A stretch of DNA of 64,000 nt, from the NCBI GenBank assembly GCA_946478305.1, contig CAMLBO010000004.1, positions 1 to 64,000 on the forward strand, read 5' to 3'. Below, one piece after another: positions 1 to 10,048 of the stretch. Numbering within the stretch: position 1 is the stretch's first letter; the number at the start of each line of letters is the position of its first letter. The notes beneath the pieces were generated by a model. That model did not search any database. It was not told the origin of the DNA and saw only the letters and a program-made list of their open reading frames with translations. This stretch comes from an uncultured Enterobacterales bacterium (lineage in GTDB: Bacteria; Pseudomonadota; Gammaproteobacteria; Enterobacterales; Enterobacteriaceae). Made by a program: the position numbers and the translations under genes.

Positions 1-47
1 CTACACGTAAGGAGTCGTCGGCAGCGTCAGATGTGTATAAGAGACAG
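1..47 (+). other. Illumina/Nextera adapter remnant (non-genomic)
   Basis: Bases 1-6 match the end of the Illumina P5 oligo, 7-14 (GTAAGGAG) look like an i5 index, 15-28 match the Nextera read-1 adapter and 29-47 are the Tn5 mosaic end finishing AGAGACAG. Genomic DNA starts at base 48. An ORF entering from the ATG at 31 acquires the artificial N-terminus MCIRDR from this tail. The window therefore starts at a contig end that was not adapter-trimmed. Confidence 0.97.
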
Positions 48-48
48 A

Positions 49-879
49 GTTTGGGGCAATCAGTTTACCTCACTCATCGCGCCCGATGCGGTAAATCAGT
101 GGCTGAGCCGCTATTTAAACCGTGACGTCCAGCTGCGCTGGGTGGGCGAAGAGTTAACTCGGCGCGTGAAAAAACATGCAGAGGTTCCCCTCTCCTTCGC
201 CGACGGCTTCCCTTATCTGTTAATGAATGAAGCCTCAATGCGCGATTTGCAAAACCGCTGCCCCAGCAGTGTGAAGCTAGAGCAATTCCGTCCAAATCTC
301 GTCGTCACAGGTGCAGAGGCTTATGCTGAGGATAGCTGGCAGACCATCCGCGTTGGCGAGGTTATTTTTGATCTGGTGAAACCCTGTAGCCGTTGCGTAC
401 TAATAACAGTAAGCACTGAACGTGGACGCAAGCATCCTCGCGGGGAGCCTTTAAAAACCTTGCAGGGCTACAGAACCGCTGAAAACGGCGACGTGGATTT
501 TGGTCAGAATATGATTGCGCGTAATTCCGGGATGATCCGCGCCGGTGACAGCGTTCAGGTGCTGGCCACCAAACCACCTCGACCTTACTCTGCGGGTATA
601 GTCGTGGAAAATGTTGCAGCCCCGAAGAACGAAGTAAAAAGTGTCAGCATCAATTATCAGGGCACAGAATTCATCGGAAATAATCAGCAGATTTTACTCG
701 AACAACTGGAGATGCAGGGCTTACGTATCCCCTACTCTTGCCGGGCGGGTATTTGTGGGGCGTGCAAACTGACGCTGGAAGCGGGAGAAGTGTCTCCGTT
801 AAAAGCCAGTGCAATTGGAAACGATGGGACGGTATTGTCGTGCAGCTGTATTCCAGGAACGGACATCGTATTGCGATAA
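49..879 (+). CDS. ycbX: YcbX, MOSC-domain molybdoenzyme with C-terminal 2Fe-2S ferredoxin (5' truncated)
   Basis: YcbX detoxifies N-hydroxylated base analogues such as 6-hydroxylaminopurine using molybdenum cofactor. About 277 genomic codons remain of a family length near 369, so the N-terminal barrel domain and true start are missing. The middle is the MOSC domain, with a conserved Cys in the KPCSRC segment that fits the Moco-ligand position. The last ~80 residues are a plant-type 2Fe-2S ferredoxin with CRAGICGAC followed by LSCSC. It is convergent with zapC, as in E. coli. The truncation is caused by the adapter-bearing contig end, not by a mutation; the six residues read from the adapter are excluded here. 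Confidence 0.93.
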   Translation, partial: VWGNQFTSLIAPDAVNQWLSRYLNRDVQLRWVGEELTRRVKKHAEVPLSFADGFPYLLMNEASMRDLQNRCPSSVKLEQFRPNLVVTGAEAYAEDSWQTIRVGEVIFDLVKPCSRCVLITVSTERGRKHPRGEPLKTLQGYRTAENGDVDFGQNMIARNSGMIRAGDSVQVLATKPPRPYSAGIVVENVAAPKNEVKSVSINYQGTEFIGNNQQILLEQLEMQGLRIPYSCRAGICGACKLTLEAGEVSPLKASAIGNDGTVLSCSCIPGTDIVLR

Positions 880-914
880 AATAGTCACACTCAGAGATGA
901 AGATCGGCGGTAAA

Positions 915-1463
915 TCAAACCGCCTGGTCGTAGAAATGCGTTTTGTCCGCACGAACCGGCGCAGGCATCAGGCGGTCGTGCATGATTTTAATGGCATCGC
1001 CCAGCACCATCCCGCGGCCTGCGAGCGTTAAGCGATCCTGTGCCAACAAACAGAGGCTGGCATTATCCCCCGACTCCACCACCAGCAAGGTCGCCTGCTC
1101 ACCGCTGTCCATCACCTGAACCTGCGCAATCTGTCCATTATCAGGCTGGAATGGTCGATGCTGCTGGGTAAAGTGCCAGCTTTTCGGCATCAGAGGCTTA
1201 AGAAAACGGAAAGCCACTAAGGCATTCAGAACTAATTCAGCACGCTGTTCATTAGCGAGCGGAACATGCTTGCACTGCTCTTCGTAATCAAAATAAAGAG
1301 CGGCATCATCGACACAAAATGAAGCAGCACCGAAGGCATCAGGGGTTAACATTTTAGCAGGGAAGCGTGAACGGAAAATCATGCCATTGGCTAAATCCAG
1401 CATCAGCCGGTCATGTTCAGTATCAAAATACCAACGCCATTTATCATCTGGTTTGATTTTCAT
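915..1463 (-). CDS. zapC: Cell division protein ZapC
   Basis: ZapC is a cytoplasmic Z-ring-associated protein that promotes lateral FtsZ bundling at the division site. The 182-residue product matches the family length (E. coli about 180) and opens with the family-typical [14 protein letters not shown] segment. It has no membrane segments or catalytic motifs, as expected. It lies between ycbX and pyrD on the pyrD strand, the conserved order. The Shine-Dalgarno before the ATG is weak (AAGA type). Downstream of pyrD the ~200 bp to zapC shows no strong terminator, so partial co-transcription is possible. Confidence 0.95.
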   Translation of the reverse strand: MKIKPDDKWRWYFDTEHDRLMLDLANGMIFRSRFPAKMLTPDAFGAASFCVDDAALYFDYEEQCKHVPLANEQRAELVLNALVAFRFLKPLMPKSWHFTQQHRPFQPDNGQIAQVQVMDSGEQATLLVVESGDNASLCLLAQDRLTLAGRGMVLGDAIKIMHDRLMPAPVRADKTHFYDQAV

Positions 1464-1663
1464 TTTTCTTATCCCGTTTGCCCCGAACCTAAAATCTGAT
1501 GACCGGCTATTAAAAACCCACGCATGACATTAAGCTTTTGGGCCGTAAACTGATATCAGACAAATCTTGAGAACCTGCCGCCCATATATTGAGAGCAGTG
1601 GACAAAATATAGACGAGCCGGGTTAATAAATAAACCCCCGGCTGTCATTAGAGAGGAAAAATA

Positions 1664-2674
1664 TTAGATATGGGTAACAATATCCTTAATCAAACGCGGC
1701 CCGTGATAGATAAATCCGGAATAGATTTGAATTAAAGAGGCACCCGCCGCCATTTTCTCACGCGCAGCAGTTAATGAATCTATACCGCCGACGCCAATAA
1801 TAGGCAGCCTTCCTTTCAGTTCACTGGAGAGCATACGAATAATTTCCGTACTGCGTAGCTGAACCGGACGACCGCTTAATCCCCCCGTTTGTTCACAATA
1901 ATTCAACCCCTGGATCAACTTACGATCCAACGTAGTATTGGTAGCGATCACGCCATCCATATTATGGCGAACTAAACTGTCGGCTATTTGGATCAACTCT
2001 TCATGAGAAAGATCCGGCGCGATCTTCACTGCAACAGGAACATATTTTTGATGTCGCTGCTGTAACTCCAGCTGCTTATTTTTAATCGCTGCCAACAAAT
2101 CATCCAGTGCTTCACCGTACTGCAATGTACGTAACCCTGGTGTATTAGGAGAAGAGATATTGACGGCAATATAACCAGCATAGGGATACACTTTTTCCAT
2201 GCAAGCCAGGTAATCATCTTTTCCGTTCTCAACCGGAGTGTCTTTGTTTTTACCAATATTAATGCCGAGAATTCCGCCAAAATGTGAACGCTTCACATTG
2301 TCCACCAGATTATCCACACCGAGATTATTGAAACCCATGCGGTTTATCAGACCTTCCGCTTCGACAATGCGGAACAGTCGTGGCTTATCATTCCCTGACT
2401 GCGCCCGCGGCGTGACGGTTCCCACTTCTACAAAGCCAAAGCCCATCGCGCCAAATGCGTCAATGCAATCCCCGTCTTTATCCAGACCGGCAGCAAGGCC
2501 TAACGGGTTTTTAAATGACAGTCCCATACAGCTAACCGGCTTGGTCGGTACAGACTGGCGAATAAGAAATTCAAAGGGCGAACCAGAAATACGGCTCAAT
2601 TGGCGGAAGGTAAGTTCGTGCGCGCGCTCAGGGTCGAGCTGAAACAGCGCTTTCCTGACAAGAGGATAAAACAT
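1664..2674 (-). CDS. pyrD: Dihydroorotate dehydrogenase (quinone), class 2
   Basis: PyrD oxidises dihydroorotate to orotate in de novo pyrimidine synthesis and passes electrons to membrane quinone through FMN. The start at 2674 ([10 protein letters not shown]) gives 336 residues, the E. coli length, and has AGGAG seven bases upstream; the in-frame ATG 13 codons earlier has no homologous sequence. The amphipathic N-terminal helix of class 2 enzymes is followed by the TIM barrel. FMN/substrate segments are visible: [29 protein letters not shown] with the catalytic Ser, and ATNTT. The leader carries features of CTP-responsive start-site switching, listed separately. Confidence 0.97.
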   Translation of the reverse strand: MFYPLVRKALFQLDPERAHELTFRQLSRISGSPFEFLIRQSVPTKPVSCMGLSFKNPLGLAAGLDKDGDCIDAFGAMGFGFVEVGTVTPRAQSGNDKPRLFRIVEAEGLINRMGFNNLGVDNLVDNVKRSHFGGILGINIGKNKDTPVENGKDDYLACMEKVYPYAGYIAVNISSPNTPGLRTLQYGEALDDLLAAIKNKQLELQQRHQKYVPVAVKIAPDLSHEELIQIADSLVRHNMDGVIATNTTLDRKLIQGLNYCEQTGGLSGRPVQLRSTEIIRMLSSELKGRLPIIGVGGIDSLTAAREKMAAGASLIQIYSGFIYHGPRLIKDIVTHI

Positions 2675-2689
2675 GGAGACTCCTGGATT

Positions 2690-2751
2690 CCCGGTGGCTA
2701 GACGGGGTGACATTATCGACTAACCGCCGCACAAAGGGAAACGATTCGCAG
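2690..2751 (-). promoter_or_regulatory. pyrD promoter and CTP-responsive leader
   Basis: Read on the minus strand, GATAAT (2717-2712) is a good -10. The initiation window downstream reads C-A-C-C-C-C-G, so starts at C (2706-2704) or at G (2703) are both possible. Only transcripts beginning at C contain CCCG (2706-2703), which can pair with CGGG (2693-2690) just before the AGGAG. This is the arrangement known for enteric pyrC/pyrD, where high CTP yields the hairpin-bearing, poorly translated RNA. A degenerate PurR-like palindrome centred on CG lies near 2736-2751, with only about 9 of 16 matches. Confidence 0.6.
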
Positions 2752-2969
2752 CCAAAAAACGCCTTCTGCGCAATCGATACCTTTTTATTCACGCCCGCTT
2801 CACCTTTTCATTACTTTTAAGCCATGGAATTACCGGCCTTAGCCGCTTTTTCACTTTCAATTTCTAAAAATGAGATTTCCAGTCTCCTGTCCGTGCCTGT
2901 TAGTTTTAAATCACTTCGTTAAACAAAATGATGAATCTAGAACTTTAAGTTATAAGGAAAGGTGTGATG

Positions 2970-3551
2970 ATGCGCGTTATCTCTCTGGCTGGCAGTCCGC
3001 GACAACCCTCCCGCTCTTCAGCGTTATTGGCGTTAAGCCATCGCTGGCTGACATCACGCGGTGTGGAAGTGATCTCTTACAGTTTGCAGGATTTCTCTGC
3101 TGAGGATTTACTTTTCGCCAATTTCGCCAGTCCGCAGCTAAAAAAACTGACGGCACAGCTTGCCGAAGCTGACGGTCTCATTGTTGCGACACCGGTTTAT
3201 AAGGCTTCCTTTTCAGGTGCGCTGAAAACTGTGCTCGATCTGTTACCTGAACGCGCACTTGACCACAAAGTGGTGCTGCCTTTGGCGACTGCCGGTTCCA
3301 TTGGTCACATGCTGGCGGTGGACTACGCGCTTAAACCCGTGCTGGCTTCATTGAAAGCGCAGGAAGTTTTACAAGGCGTTTTCGCGCACGACAGTCTCAT
3401 CAGTGATTACCACACTTTCCCGGCCACCCTGGATTCTGCGCTGAACGAACGCCTGGAAGAGTCACTGGAAAATTTCTATTTGGCACTGAGCCGTCGCCGT
3501 CCTGTTCCTCGCCCAGCCGCCCAGGCAGCCGCCGCGACGCTACGCGTCTGA
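2970..3551 (+). CDS. ssuE: NAD(P)H-dependent FMN reductase SsuE
   Basis: SsuE reduces FMN with NAD(P)H and supplies FMNH2 to the monooxygenase SsuD for sulfonate desulfonation. The product is flavodoxin-like: LAGSPR at the N-terminus binds the FMN phosphate and [15 protein letters not shown] is the family core. The GTG at 2964 and ATGs at 2967 and 2970 are all in frame. The ATG at 2970 gives MRVISLAGS as in E. coli (193 residues) and lies seven bases after AGGAAAGG. It is the first gene of ssuEADCB. The C-terminal ~20 residues are Pro/Ala/Arg-rich and differ from E. coli. No Cbl/CysB site could be assigned by eye in the ~295 bp upstream. Confidence 0.96.
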   Translation: MRVISLAGSPRQPSRSSALLALSHRWLTSRGVEVISYSLQDFSAEDLLFANFASPQLKKLTAQLAEADGLIVATPVYKASFSGALKTVLDLLPERALDHKVVLPLATAGSIGHMLAVDYALKPVLASLKAQEVLQGVFAHDSLISDYHTFPATLDSALNERLEESLENFYLALSRRRPVPRPAAQAAAATLRV

Positions 3552-3573
3552 CGGCTCATAAAGGAGCTCATCA

Positions 3574-4548
3574 ATGACATTAGCCCTCACTGCCTTACGC
3601 CGTGTACCTCTACTGGCAGGGCTTTTTGCCGCACTGGTATGCAATGCACAGGCAGCCACTGCGCCGGAAAAGGCGCCAGCTGAATTTCGCATTGCTTATC
3701 AAAAAGGCTCTGTCGGGCTGGTCTTAGCCAAAGCCCATCAGCTACTCGAAAAGCGCTTCCCTGAGACCAAAATCAGTTGGGTGGAATTTCCCGCCGGCCC
3801 CCAAATTCTGGAAGCACTGAACGTCGGCAGTATCGACCTCGGCGGCACGGGCGATCTTCCCCCGCTGTTTGCTCAGGCTGCTGGTGCTGATTTGTTGTAT
3901 GTCGGCTCTGAACCACCGAAACCCAAAGCGGAAGTGATCCTGGTCGATAATGCCAGCCCTATTAAAACTGTCGCCGACCTTAAAGGTCACAAAGTCGCGT
4001 TTCAGAAAGGTTCCAGTTCGCACAACCTGTTACTGCGTGCGCTGCAACAGGCCGGTCTGAAATTCACCGATATCAAACCAGTTTATCTGACACCGGCCGA
4101 CGCACGCGCTGCCTTCCAGCAACATGACGTTGATGCCTGGGCGATTTGGGATCCCTATTACTCCGCTGCGAAACTGCAGGGCAATGTCCGCGTATTAATC
4201 GATGGCAGTACGCTCAATCAGACCGGGTCTTTCTATCTGGCACCCAAGACCTATACCGAGGCTAATCCGCAATTTATACATCAGGTTCTGGCCGTACTGA
4301 CCGAAGCCAATGCGCTGGTCAAAACCGACCGTGCGCAGAGTATCCAACTGCTTGCCAAGGCCATGGGTCTGCCGGACAACGTCATTGCCAGCTATCTGGA
4401 TCACCTGCCGGATTCACCGATTACCCCGGTGGACGAACGGACGGAAAAAGCCCAGCAAGCCACCGCGGATCTGTTTTATCAAAACCATATTCTGCCGAAA
4501 CCGGTGGAGATCAAAGACCGAATCTGGCGTGACCACCCCGCCCAGTAA
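3574..4548 (+). CDS. ssuA: Aliphatic sulfonate ABC transporter, periplasmic binding protein
   Basis: SsuA captures alkanesulfonates in the periplasm for the SsuBC importer. The 324-residue protein has a Sec signal peptide (basic ALRR, hydrophobic core, cleavage near NAQA-A at residue 27) and the SsuA/THI5-like fold. Family segments include YQKGSVG, WVEFPAGPQ, GGTGDLPP, FQKGSSSHN and DAWAIWDPYY. It sits 22 bp after ssuE with AAGGAG in front of the ATG. No lipobox is present, so it is a soluble periplasmic protein. Confidence 0.96.
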   Translation: MTLALTALRRVPLLAGLFAALVCNAQAATAPEKAPAEFRIAYQKGSVGLVLAKAHQLLEKRFPETKISWVEFPAGPQILEALNVGSIDLGGTGDLPPLFAQAAGADLLYVGSEPPKPKAEVILVDNASPIKTVADLKGHKVAFQKGSSSHNLLLRALQQAGLKFTDIKPVYLTPADARAAFQQHDVDAWAIWDPYYSAAKLQGNVRVLIDGSTLNQTGSFYLAPKTYTEANPQFIHQVLAVLTEANALVKTDRAQSIQLLAKAMGLPDNVIASYLDHLPDSPITPVDERTEKAQQATADLFYQNHILPKPVEIKDRIWRDHPAQ

Positions 4549-4613
4549 TTAGTCCAACAATAACAATCGCAGCTCATCAGAAGCGGCAACATTGACGACA
4601 GAGGAGTTATCAT

Positions 4614-5768
4614 ATGAGCCTGAACGTTTTCTGGTTTTTGCCCACTCACGGCGACGGACGCTATCTTGGCACCGACAAAGATGCCCGTACCGTCGATCTC
4701 AGTTATTTGCAACAAATTGCTCAGGCAGCGGACCGTCTCGGATTTGGTGGCGTGCTGCTGCCGACTGGCCGCTCATGTGAAGACTCCTGGTTGGTGGCAG
4801 CCTCACTGATTTCTGTCACCCAGAAGCTTAAATTTCTTGTAGCCCTGCGCCCTGGGATCATCTCCCCAACGCTGGCAGCCCGGCAGGCCGCCACGCTTGA
4901 CAGGCTTTCCGGCGGCCGCGCCCTGTTTAACCTGGTTACGGGTGGCAATCCTGATGAACTGGCAGCCGAAGGCTTGCATTTGAATCACAAGGAGCGTTAC
5001 GAAGCCTCCGCTGAATTTACCCGTATCTGGCGTCGGGTACTGGAAGGGGAAACGGTCGATTACGAGGGCAAACATATTCAGGTAAAAGGCGCGAGCCTGA
5101 TGCATCCGCCGGTTCAGCAGCCCCGCCCACCGCTCTATTTCGGTGGCTCTTCTGACGAAGCGCAGGATCTGGCGGCTGAACAGGTTGAACTCTACCTGAC
5201 GTGGGGAGAACCTCCGCATCTGGTTAAAGAAAAAATTGAGCAGGTCCGTGCCAAAGCCGCCGCTAAGGGGCGCAGCGTGCGTTTTGGTATTCGTCTGCAC
5301 GTGATCGTACGCGAAACGAATGAAGAAGCCTGGCAGGCCGCCAACCGTCTGATTGCCAATCTGGATGATGAAACCATTCAGAAAGCGCAGGCGGCTTTTG
5401 CCAGAACGGACTCCGTTGGCCAGCACCGCATGGCTGCGCTGCACGGGGGTAACCGCAACAAGCTGGAAATCAGCCCGAATCTTTGGGCGGGAGTCGGCCT
5501 GGTGCGCAGCGGTGCAGGTACGGCGTTAGTAGGTGATGGCCCAACGGTTGCAGCGCGCATGCAGGAATATGCCGATCTGGGCATTGATACCTTTATCTTC
5601 TCCGGTTACCCCCATCTCGAAGAAGCTTACCGCGTCAGCGAGTTACTGTTCCCTCATCTGGATCTGGCGACAGCCGATCAAGACACCACCGTGAAACGTG
5701 CTATTGAAGCTCGCGGTGAACTGGTGGCGCATGATTTTGCCCCCAAACGCGCTGCCGCTCAGCATTAA
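4614..5768 (+). CDS. ssuD: FMNH2-dependent alkanesulfonate monooxygenase
   Basis: SsuD uses FMNH2 from SsuE and O2 to split C1 and longer alkanesulfonates into aldehyde plus sulfite, releasing sulfur for cysteine synthesis. The 384-residue product is a bacterial-luciferase-like TIM barrel. Conserved segments include [20 protein letters not shown] with the active-site Cys55, [18 protein letters not shown], and [13 protein letters not shown] with the catalytic Arg/His pair. The ~65 bp gap after ssuA ends in GAGGAG before the ATG. Only the C-terminal ~20 residues differ clearly from E. coli SsuD. Confidence 0.97.
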   Translation: MSLNVFWFLPTHGDGRYLGTDKDARTVDLSYLQQIAQAADRLGFGGVLLPTGRSCEDSWLVAASLISVTQKLKFLVALRPGIISPTLAARQAATLDRLSGGRALFNLVTGGNPDELAAEGLHLNHKERYEASAEFTRIWRRVLEGETVDYEGKHIQVKGASLMHPPVQQPRPPLYFGGSSDEAQDLAAEQVELYLTWGEPPHLVKEKIEQVRAKAAAKGRSVRFGIRLHVIVRETNEEAWQAANRLIANLDDETIQKAQAAFARTDSVGQHRMAALHGGNRNKLEISPNLWAGVGLVRSGAGTALVGDGPTVAARMQEYADLGIDTFIFSGYPHLEEAYRVSELLFPHLDLATADQDTTVKRAIEARGELVAHDFAPKRAAAQH

Positions 5769-5778
5769 GGAGTCCGAC

Positions 5779-6570
5779 ATGCATACATCGCAACGCTGGC
5801 TGGACCGTGTTTTACCGTGGATAGTGCCGGTCGCACTGATAGGTGGCTGGCAGTTGGCGGTAGAAGCCGGATGGCTGTCGAACCGGATTCTCCCCGCGCC
5901 CAGCGCAGTAATCGAAGCTTTCTGGACGTTGGCGAAAAGCGGTGATCTGTGGCAAAACCTCAAAATCAGCACCTTTCGCGCACTGGTAGGCTTCGCCATC
6001 GGCGGCAGTTTGGGTCTGCTGCTGGGCTTTATTACTGGTCTTTCGCGTTGGGGCGAGCGGCTGCTCGACAGTTCGTTGCAGATGTTGCGTAACATTCCCC
6101 ATCTGGCGCTGATCCCGTTGGTTATTTTGTGGTTCGGCATCGATGAATCCGCCAAAATTTTCCTGGTCGCACTGGGGACGCTGTTCCCTATTTATCTCAA
6201 TACCTATCACGGTATTCGTAATATCGACCGTGGCCTGCTGGAGATGGCGCGCAGCTACGGGCTGTCCGGTTTCCCGCTGTTTATACAGGTGGTGTTACCG
6301 GGAGCCCTGCCCTCGATTATGGTTGGCGTACGCTTTGCGCTCGGGTTTATGTGGTTGACGTTGATCGTTGCGGAAACCATTTCGGCTAACTCGGGCATTG
6401 GCTATCTGGCCATGAATGCCCGTGAATTCCTGCAAACTGATGTGGTCGTCGTTGCCATTGTGCTGTACGCGCTCCTCGGCAAGCTGGCTGACCTGCTCGC
6501 CCGTACGCTGGAGAGCGTCTGGCTACGCTGGCACCCGGCTTATCAGAAGAAACAAGGAGACGCCGCATGA
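5779..6570 (+). CDS. ssuC: Aliphatic sulfonate ABC transporter permease
   Basis: SsuC is the inner-membrane channel of the sulfonate importer, working with SsuA and SsuB. The start at 5779 ([10 protein letters not shown]) follows AAGGAG and gives 263 residues, as in E. coli; an upstream in-frame ATG inside ssuD is rejected. About six hydrophobic segments are visible. The EAA loop that docks to the ATPase appears as [10 protein letters not shown] followed by [13 protein letters not shown]. The gene starts 10 bp after the ssuD stop and overlaps ssuB by four bases (ATGA), indicating translational coupling. Confidence 0.96.
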   Translation: MHTSQRWLDRVLPWIVPVALIGGWQLAVEAGWLSNRILPAPSAVIEAFWTLAKSGDLWQNLKISTFRALVGFAIGGSLGLLLGFITGLSRWGERLLDSSLQMLRNIPHLALIPLVILWFGIDESAKIFLVALGTLFPIYLNTYHGIRNIDRGLLEMARSYGLSGFPLFIQVVLPGALPSIMVGVRFALGFMWLTLIVAETISANSGIGYLAMNAREFLQTDVVVVAIVLYALLGKLADLLARTLESVWLRWHPAYQKKQGDAA

Positions 6571-7349
6571 GTAATACTTCACGCATCCCGCAAGGCACGC
6601 CGGTCACTCTGGCAGGCATCAGCAAGAAGTATGGTAACCGCACGGTACTCAAGGACATTAATCTGCGCATTTCTCCCGGACAGTTCGTGGCGGTAGTCGG
6701 TCGCAGCGGTTGCGGAAAAAGTACCTTATTGCGGTTACTGGCTGGTTTGGAAAGTACCACTGAAGGTGAAATGCTAAGCGGCAGCGCACCGCTGAGTCAC
6801 GTGCGTGAGGATACGCGGCTGATGTTTCAGGATGACCGCCTGCTGCCATGGAAAAAGGTGATCGACAATGTAGGGCTTGGTCTGAAAGGTCACTGGCGCG
6901 AAACCGCTCAGGCAGCGCTGGAAGAGGTTGGACTGGCGGATCGCGCCAACGACTGGCCTTCAGCGCTATCCGGCGGGCAGAAACAACGCGTCGCCCTCGC
7001 CCGTGCCCTTATCCACCGCCCGCGGTTGTTATTACTGGATGAACCACTGGGTGCACTCGATGCCCTCACGCGCATTGAGATGCAGGGGCTGATTGAACGT
7101 TTATGGCAGCAGCATGATTTTACGGTATTACTGGTTACGCATGATGTGAGTGAAGCCGTGACAGTCGCCGACCGGGTCATTCTGATTGAACAGGGTCAAA
7201 TTGGCCTGGATTTACAGGTCGATTTACCACGTCCGCGACGAAAAGGATCGGTACGGCTGGCAGAGCTGGAAGCCGAAGTACTGGAGCGAGTTCTGACTCC
7301 GCAACCTTCTCCAACGGGGAAGCAGGAAGCCAAGCGCGCACAACGCTAA
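6567..7349 (+). CDS. ssuB: Aliphatic sulfonate ABC transporter ATPase
   Basis: SsuB powers sulfonate import. It has Walker [10 protein letters not shown] (residues 45-53), a Q-loop region at [13 protein letters not shown] signature LSGGQKQRV (~133), Walker [13 protein letters not shown] and the switch His in [10 protein letters not shown]. The 260-residue length fits the nitrate/sulfonate/taurine subfamily. The C-terminal ~20 residues are a variable hydrophilic tail. It is the last gene of ssuEADCB and converges on pepN across a terminator hairpin. Confidence 0.96.
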   Translation: MSNTSRIPQGTPVTLAGISKKYGNRTVLKDINLRISPGQFVAVVGRSGCGKSTLLRLLAGLESTTEGEMLSGSAPLSHVREDTRLMFQDDRLLPWKKVIDNVGLGLKGHWRETAQAALEEVGLADRANDWPSALSGGQKQRVALARALIHRPRLLLLDEPLGALDALTRIEMQGLIERLWQQHDFTVLLVTHDVSEAVTVADRVILIEQGQIGLDLQVDLPRPRRKGSVRLAELEAEVLERVLTPQPSPTGKQEAKRAQR

Positions 7350-7373
7350 TCATGACGTAAGTGCAGAATGTAA

Positions 7374-7399
7374 AAAGGGCGATGTTTCCATCGCCCTTT
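7374..7399. terminator. Terminator between ssuB and pepN
   Basis: An 11-bp perfect stem (AAAGGGCGATG with its complement) closes a TTTC loop. On the minus strand it is followed by a T-run and on the plus strand by TTTC, so it can serve pepN and, less strongly, ssuB. Confidence 0.85.
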
Positions 7400-7432
7400 C
7401 GTCTTCTATCATAGTGCCTGTAACGCGGCTTA

Positions 7433-10048
7433 TTAGGCGTCTAACGCCTTACTGATCTTCTCGAACAGATCGCCGGACAGATTCTCCAACCCTTTTAACT
7501 GCTCAAGCGCACTGCGCATTAACGCCTGGCGGTTCGCATCATAACGTTTCAGACGGATCAATGGTTCAATCATACGCGCTGCCACCTGCGGGTTACGGGT
7601 ATTCAGATCGGTGAGCATTTCCACCAGGAACTGATAACCGCTGCCGTCAGCCACATGGAACGCCGACGGGTTAGCCGAGGCAAATGCACCGATAAGCGAT
7701 CGTACGCGGTTCGGGTTGCTCATGGTGAAGGAACGATGATTCAGCAATGAACGGACTTTTTGCAATACCTCTGCCGACGGGCTGGAAGCCTGCAAAATGA
7801 ACCATTTGTCCATCACCAGCCCATCCTGATGCCAACGCTCATCGTAAGCCGCCATCAGGGCTTCACGGCAAGGTAATTGGGCCGCAACCGCGGCAGACAG
7901 CGCTGCCAGAGAGTCAGTCATGTTGTCGGCTTGCTCGAACTGAGCGCGTACAATCTTATCTGCCTGACCTACATCGCCAAACGCCAGATAACGCAGACAA
8001 GTATTACGAAGCGCGCGCTTACCGATATCTGCATGCACCACGCGGTAAGCCGGCAGGCGATTGGCGGTATATACTGCGAGGAACTCGTCGGCCATTTCAG
8101 TAGCCAGACAACGGGTAATTGCAGCGTGCACCGCACTGATCGCTTCCGGATCGATAATCTCAAACAGTTCCGCAATTTCGTTTTCAGACGGTAACGTCAG
8201 GATCTGCGCGGCCAGCGCCGGATCAATCTTCTCATCCAGCAGTACAGCACGGAAGGCATCAGCCACGTGCAGCGGCAGTGACAAGGGTTGTTTCTGCTGA
8301 TGACGCGCGACGTTGAGCTTAATATAAATAGCCAACAGGCTCTGCGCCGAGTCCCAGCGTGAGAAGTCATTACGCGCGTGTTTCATCAGGAAAGTCAGTT
8401 GATGATCGCCATATTTGTAATCGAGCTTCACGGGCGCGGAGAATTCGCGCAATAAGGAAGGCACCGGAGGATGCGCCACATCTTCAAAGATAAAGGTCTG
8501 CTCAGCCTCGGTTACGTTCAGCACATTGCTGACGATGCTGCCATTTTGCTTAAGGGGAATTACGTTGCCCTGTGGATCGTAGAGTTCGATATCCAGCGGA
8601 ATATGCAGCGGCAGTTTCTCAGCCTGGTCGGCCGTCGGTGGGGTTCTCTGGCTAACGGTTAGGGTATATTGCTGTTTTTCAACGTCGTAATCATCGCGTA
8701 CGGTCAAAATTGGCGTACCGGACTGGCTGTACCAGCGGCGGAATAGCGACAGATCAACGTTCGAGGCATCCTCCATCGCCTGCACGAAATCATCACACGT
8801 CGCTGCACTGCCATCGTGACGTTCGAAATAGAGCTGAATACCGGCTTGGAATTTCTCTTCACCCAGCAACGTGTGCAGCATACGGATCACTTCCGAACCT
8901 TTTTCATACACCGTCAAGGTGTAGAAGTTGTTCATTTCGATCACTTTTTCCGGACGGATCGGGTGTGCCATCGGGCTGGCATCTTCGGCAAACTGCGCAG
9001 AGCGCATGATCCGCACGTTATCAATACGGTTTACCGAACGTGAGCCGAGATCCGAGCTGAACTCCTGATCGCGGAATACGGTCAGGCCCTCTTTCAGACT
9101 CAGTTGGAACCAGTCGCGGCAGGTCACGCGGTTACCGGTCCAGTTATGGAAATATTCGTGGCCGATCACGGCTTCAATGCCCAGATAATCTTTATCTGTG
9201 GCCGTCTCTGCTTTTGCCAGCACATATTTGGAGTTAAAGACGTTCAGGCCTTTATTTTCCATTGCCCCCATATTGAAGAAATCAACTGCAACGATCATGA
9301 AAATATCGAGGTCATATTCCAGATTGAAACGGGTTTCATCCCACTTCATCGACTGCTTCAGTGACTCCATCGCCCAGTCGGCACGGTCCAGATTACCGCG
9401 GTCAACAAACAATTCCAGCGCCACATCGCGACCTGAACGGGTTTTGAAGGTATCACGCAGCACATCAAAATCACCGGCCACCAGCGCAAACAGATAGCAA
9501 GGTTTAGGGAACGGATCTTGCCATTTGATCCAGTGTTTTCCCTCTTCCAGTTCACCGGAATCAATACGGTTACCGTTGGACAACAGATACGGGTAGCGGG
9601 CCTTATCGGCCACGATGCGGGTCGAGAAACGCGCCAGCACATCTGGGCGATCCAGATAATAGGTAATGTGCTGGAAACCCTCGGCTTCACACTGGGTGCA
9701 AAGCGCTTCGCCTGAGAGATACAGCCCTTCCAGCGCACTGTTTTTCGCCGGGTGAATTTCGTTGACGATACTGAGCTCGAACGCTTCCGGCAGGCGGTCA
9801 ATCACCAGGGTTTTATCCGTCACCTGATAACTTGGCCAATCCTGGCCGTTCACTTTCAGGCTGATTAACGTCAGGTCCTCGCCATTGAGCAGCAGCGAAG
9901 CACCTTCAACACCGAGGCGTTTAATCTGGCTGACAGCGGTAACCACAGTGGTTTGTGCATCGAGTTCAAAGTTGAGGTCAATGTCGGTGATGGTGTAGTC
10001 CGGCGCACGGTAATCGTGGCGGAACTTGGCTTGCGGCAGTTGAGTCAT
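7433..10048 (-). CDS. pepN: Aminopeptidase N
   Basis: PepN is the main cytosolic M1 zinc aminopeptidase, removing N-terminal residues from peptides late in protein turnover. The 871-residue product has the exopeptidase signature GAMEN, the zinc motif HEYFH around residues 297-301 with the third ligand Glu in the downstream helix (LSLKEGLTVF), and the long alpha-helical C-terminal domain. The N-terminus (MTQLPQAKFRHDY) is family-typical, with AAGG before the ATG. It is monocistronic between ssuB and the inserted MFS gene. Confidence 0.98.
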   Translation of the reverse strand: MTQLPQAKFRHDYRAPDYTITDIDLNFELDAQTTVVTAVSQIKRLGVEGASLLLNGEDLTLISLKVNGQDWPSYQVTDKTLVIDRLPEAFELSIVNEIHPAKNSALEGLYLSGEALCTQCEAEGFQHITYYLDRPDVLARFSTRIVADKARYPYLLSNGNRIDSGELEEGKHWIKWQDPFPKPCYLFALVAGDFDVLRDTFKTRSGRDVALELFVDRGNLDRADWAMESLKQSMKWDETRFNLEYDLDIFMIVAVDFFNMGAMENKGLNVFNSKYVLAKAETATDKDYLGIEAVIGHEYFHNWTGNRVTCRDWFQLSLKEGLTVFRDQEFSSDLGSRSVNRIDNVRIMRSAQFAEDASPMAHPIRPEKVIEMNNFYTLTVYEKGSEVIRMLHTLLGEEKFQAGIQLYFERHDGSAATCDDFVQAMEDASNVDLSLFRRWYSQSGTPILTVRDDYDVEKQQYTLTVSQRTPPTADQAEKLPLHIPLDIELYDPQGNVIPLKQNGSIVSNVLNVTEAEQTFIFEDVAHPPVPSLLREFSAPVKLDYKYGDHQLTFLMKHARNDFSRWDSAQSLLAIYIKLNVARHQQKQPLSLPLHVADAFRAVLLDEKIDPALAAQILTLPSENEIAELFEIIDPEAISAVHAAITRCLATEMADEFLAVYTANRLPAYRVVHADIGKRALRNTCLRYLAFGDVGQADKIVRAQFEQADNMTDSLAALSAAVAAQLPCREALMAAYDERWHQDGLVMDKWFILQASSPSAEVLQKVRSLLNHRSFTMSNPNRVRSLIGAFASANPSAFHVADGSGYQFLVEMLTDLNTRNPQVAARMIEPLIRLKRYDANRQALMRSALEQLKGLENLSGDLFEKISKALDA

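Noticed and set aside
31..48. ATG at 31 as the start of ycbX
   Set aside because: It lies in the Nextera adapter; the encoded MCIRDR is an artefact.
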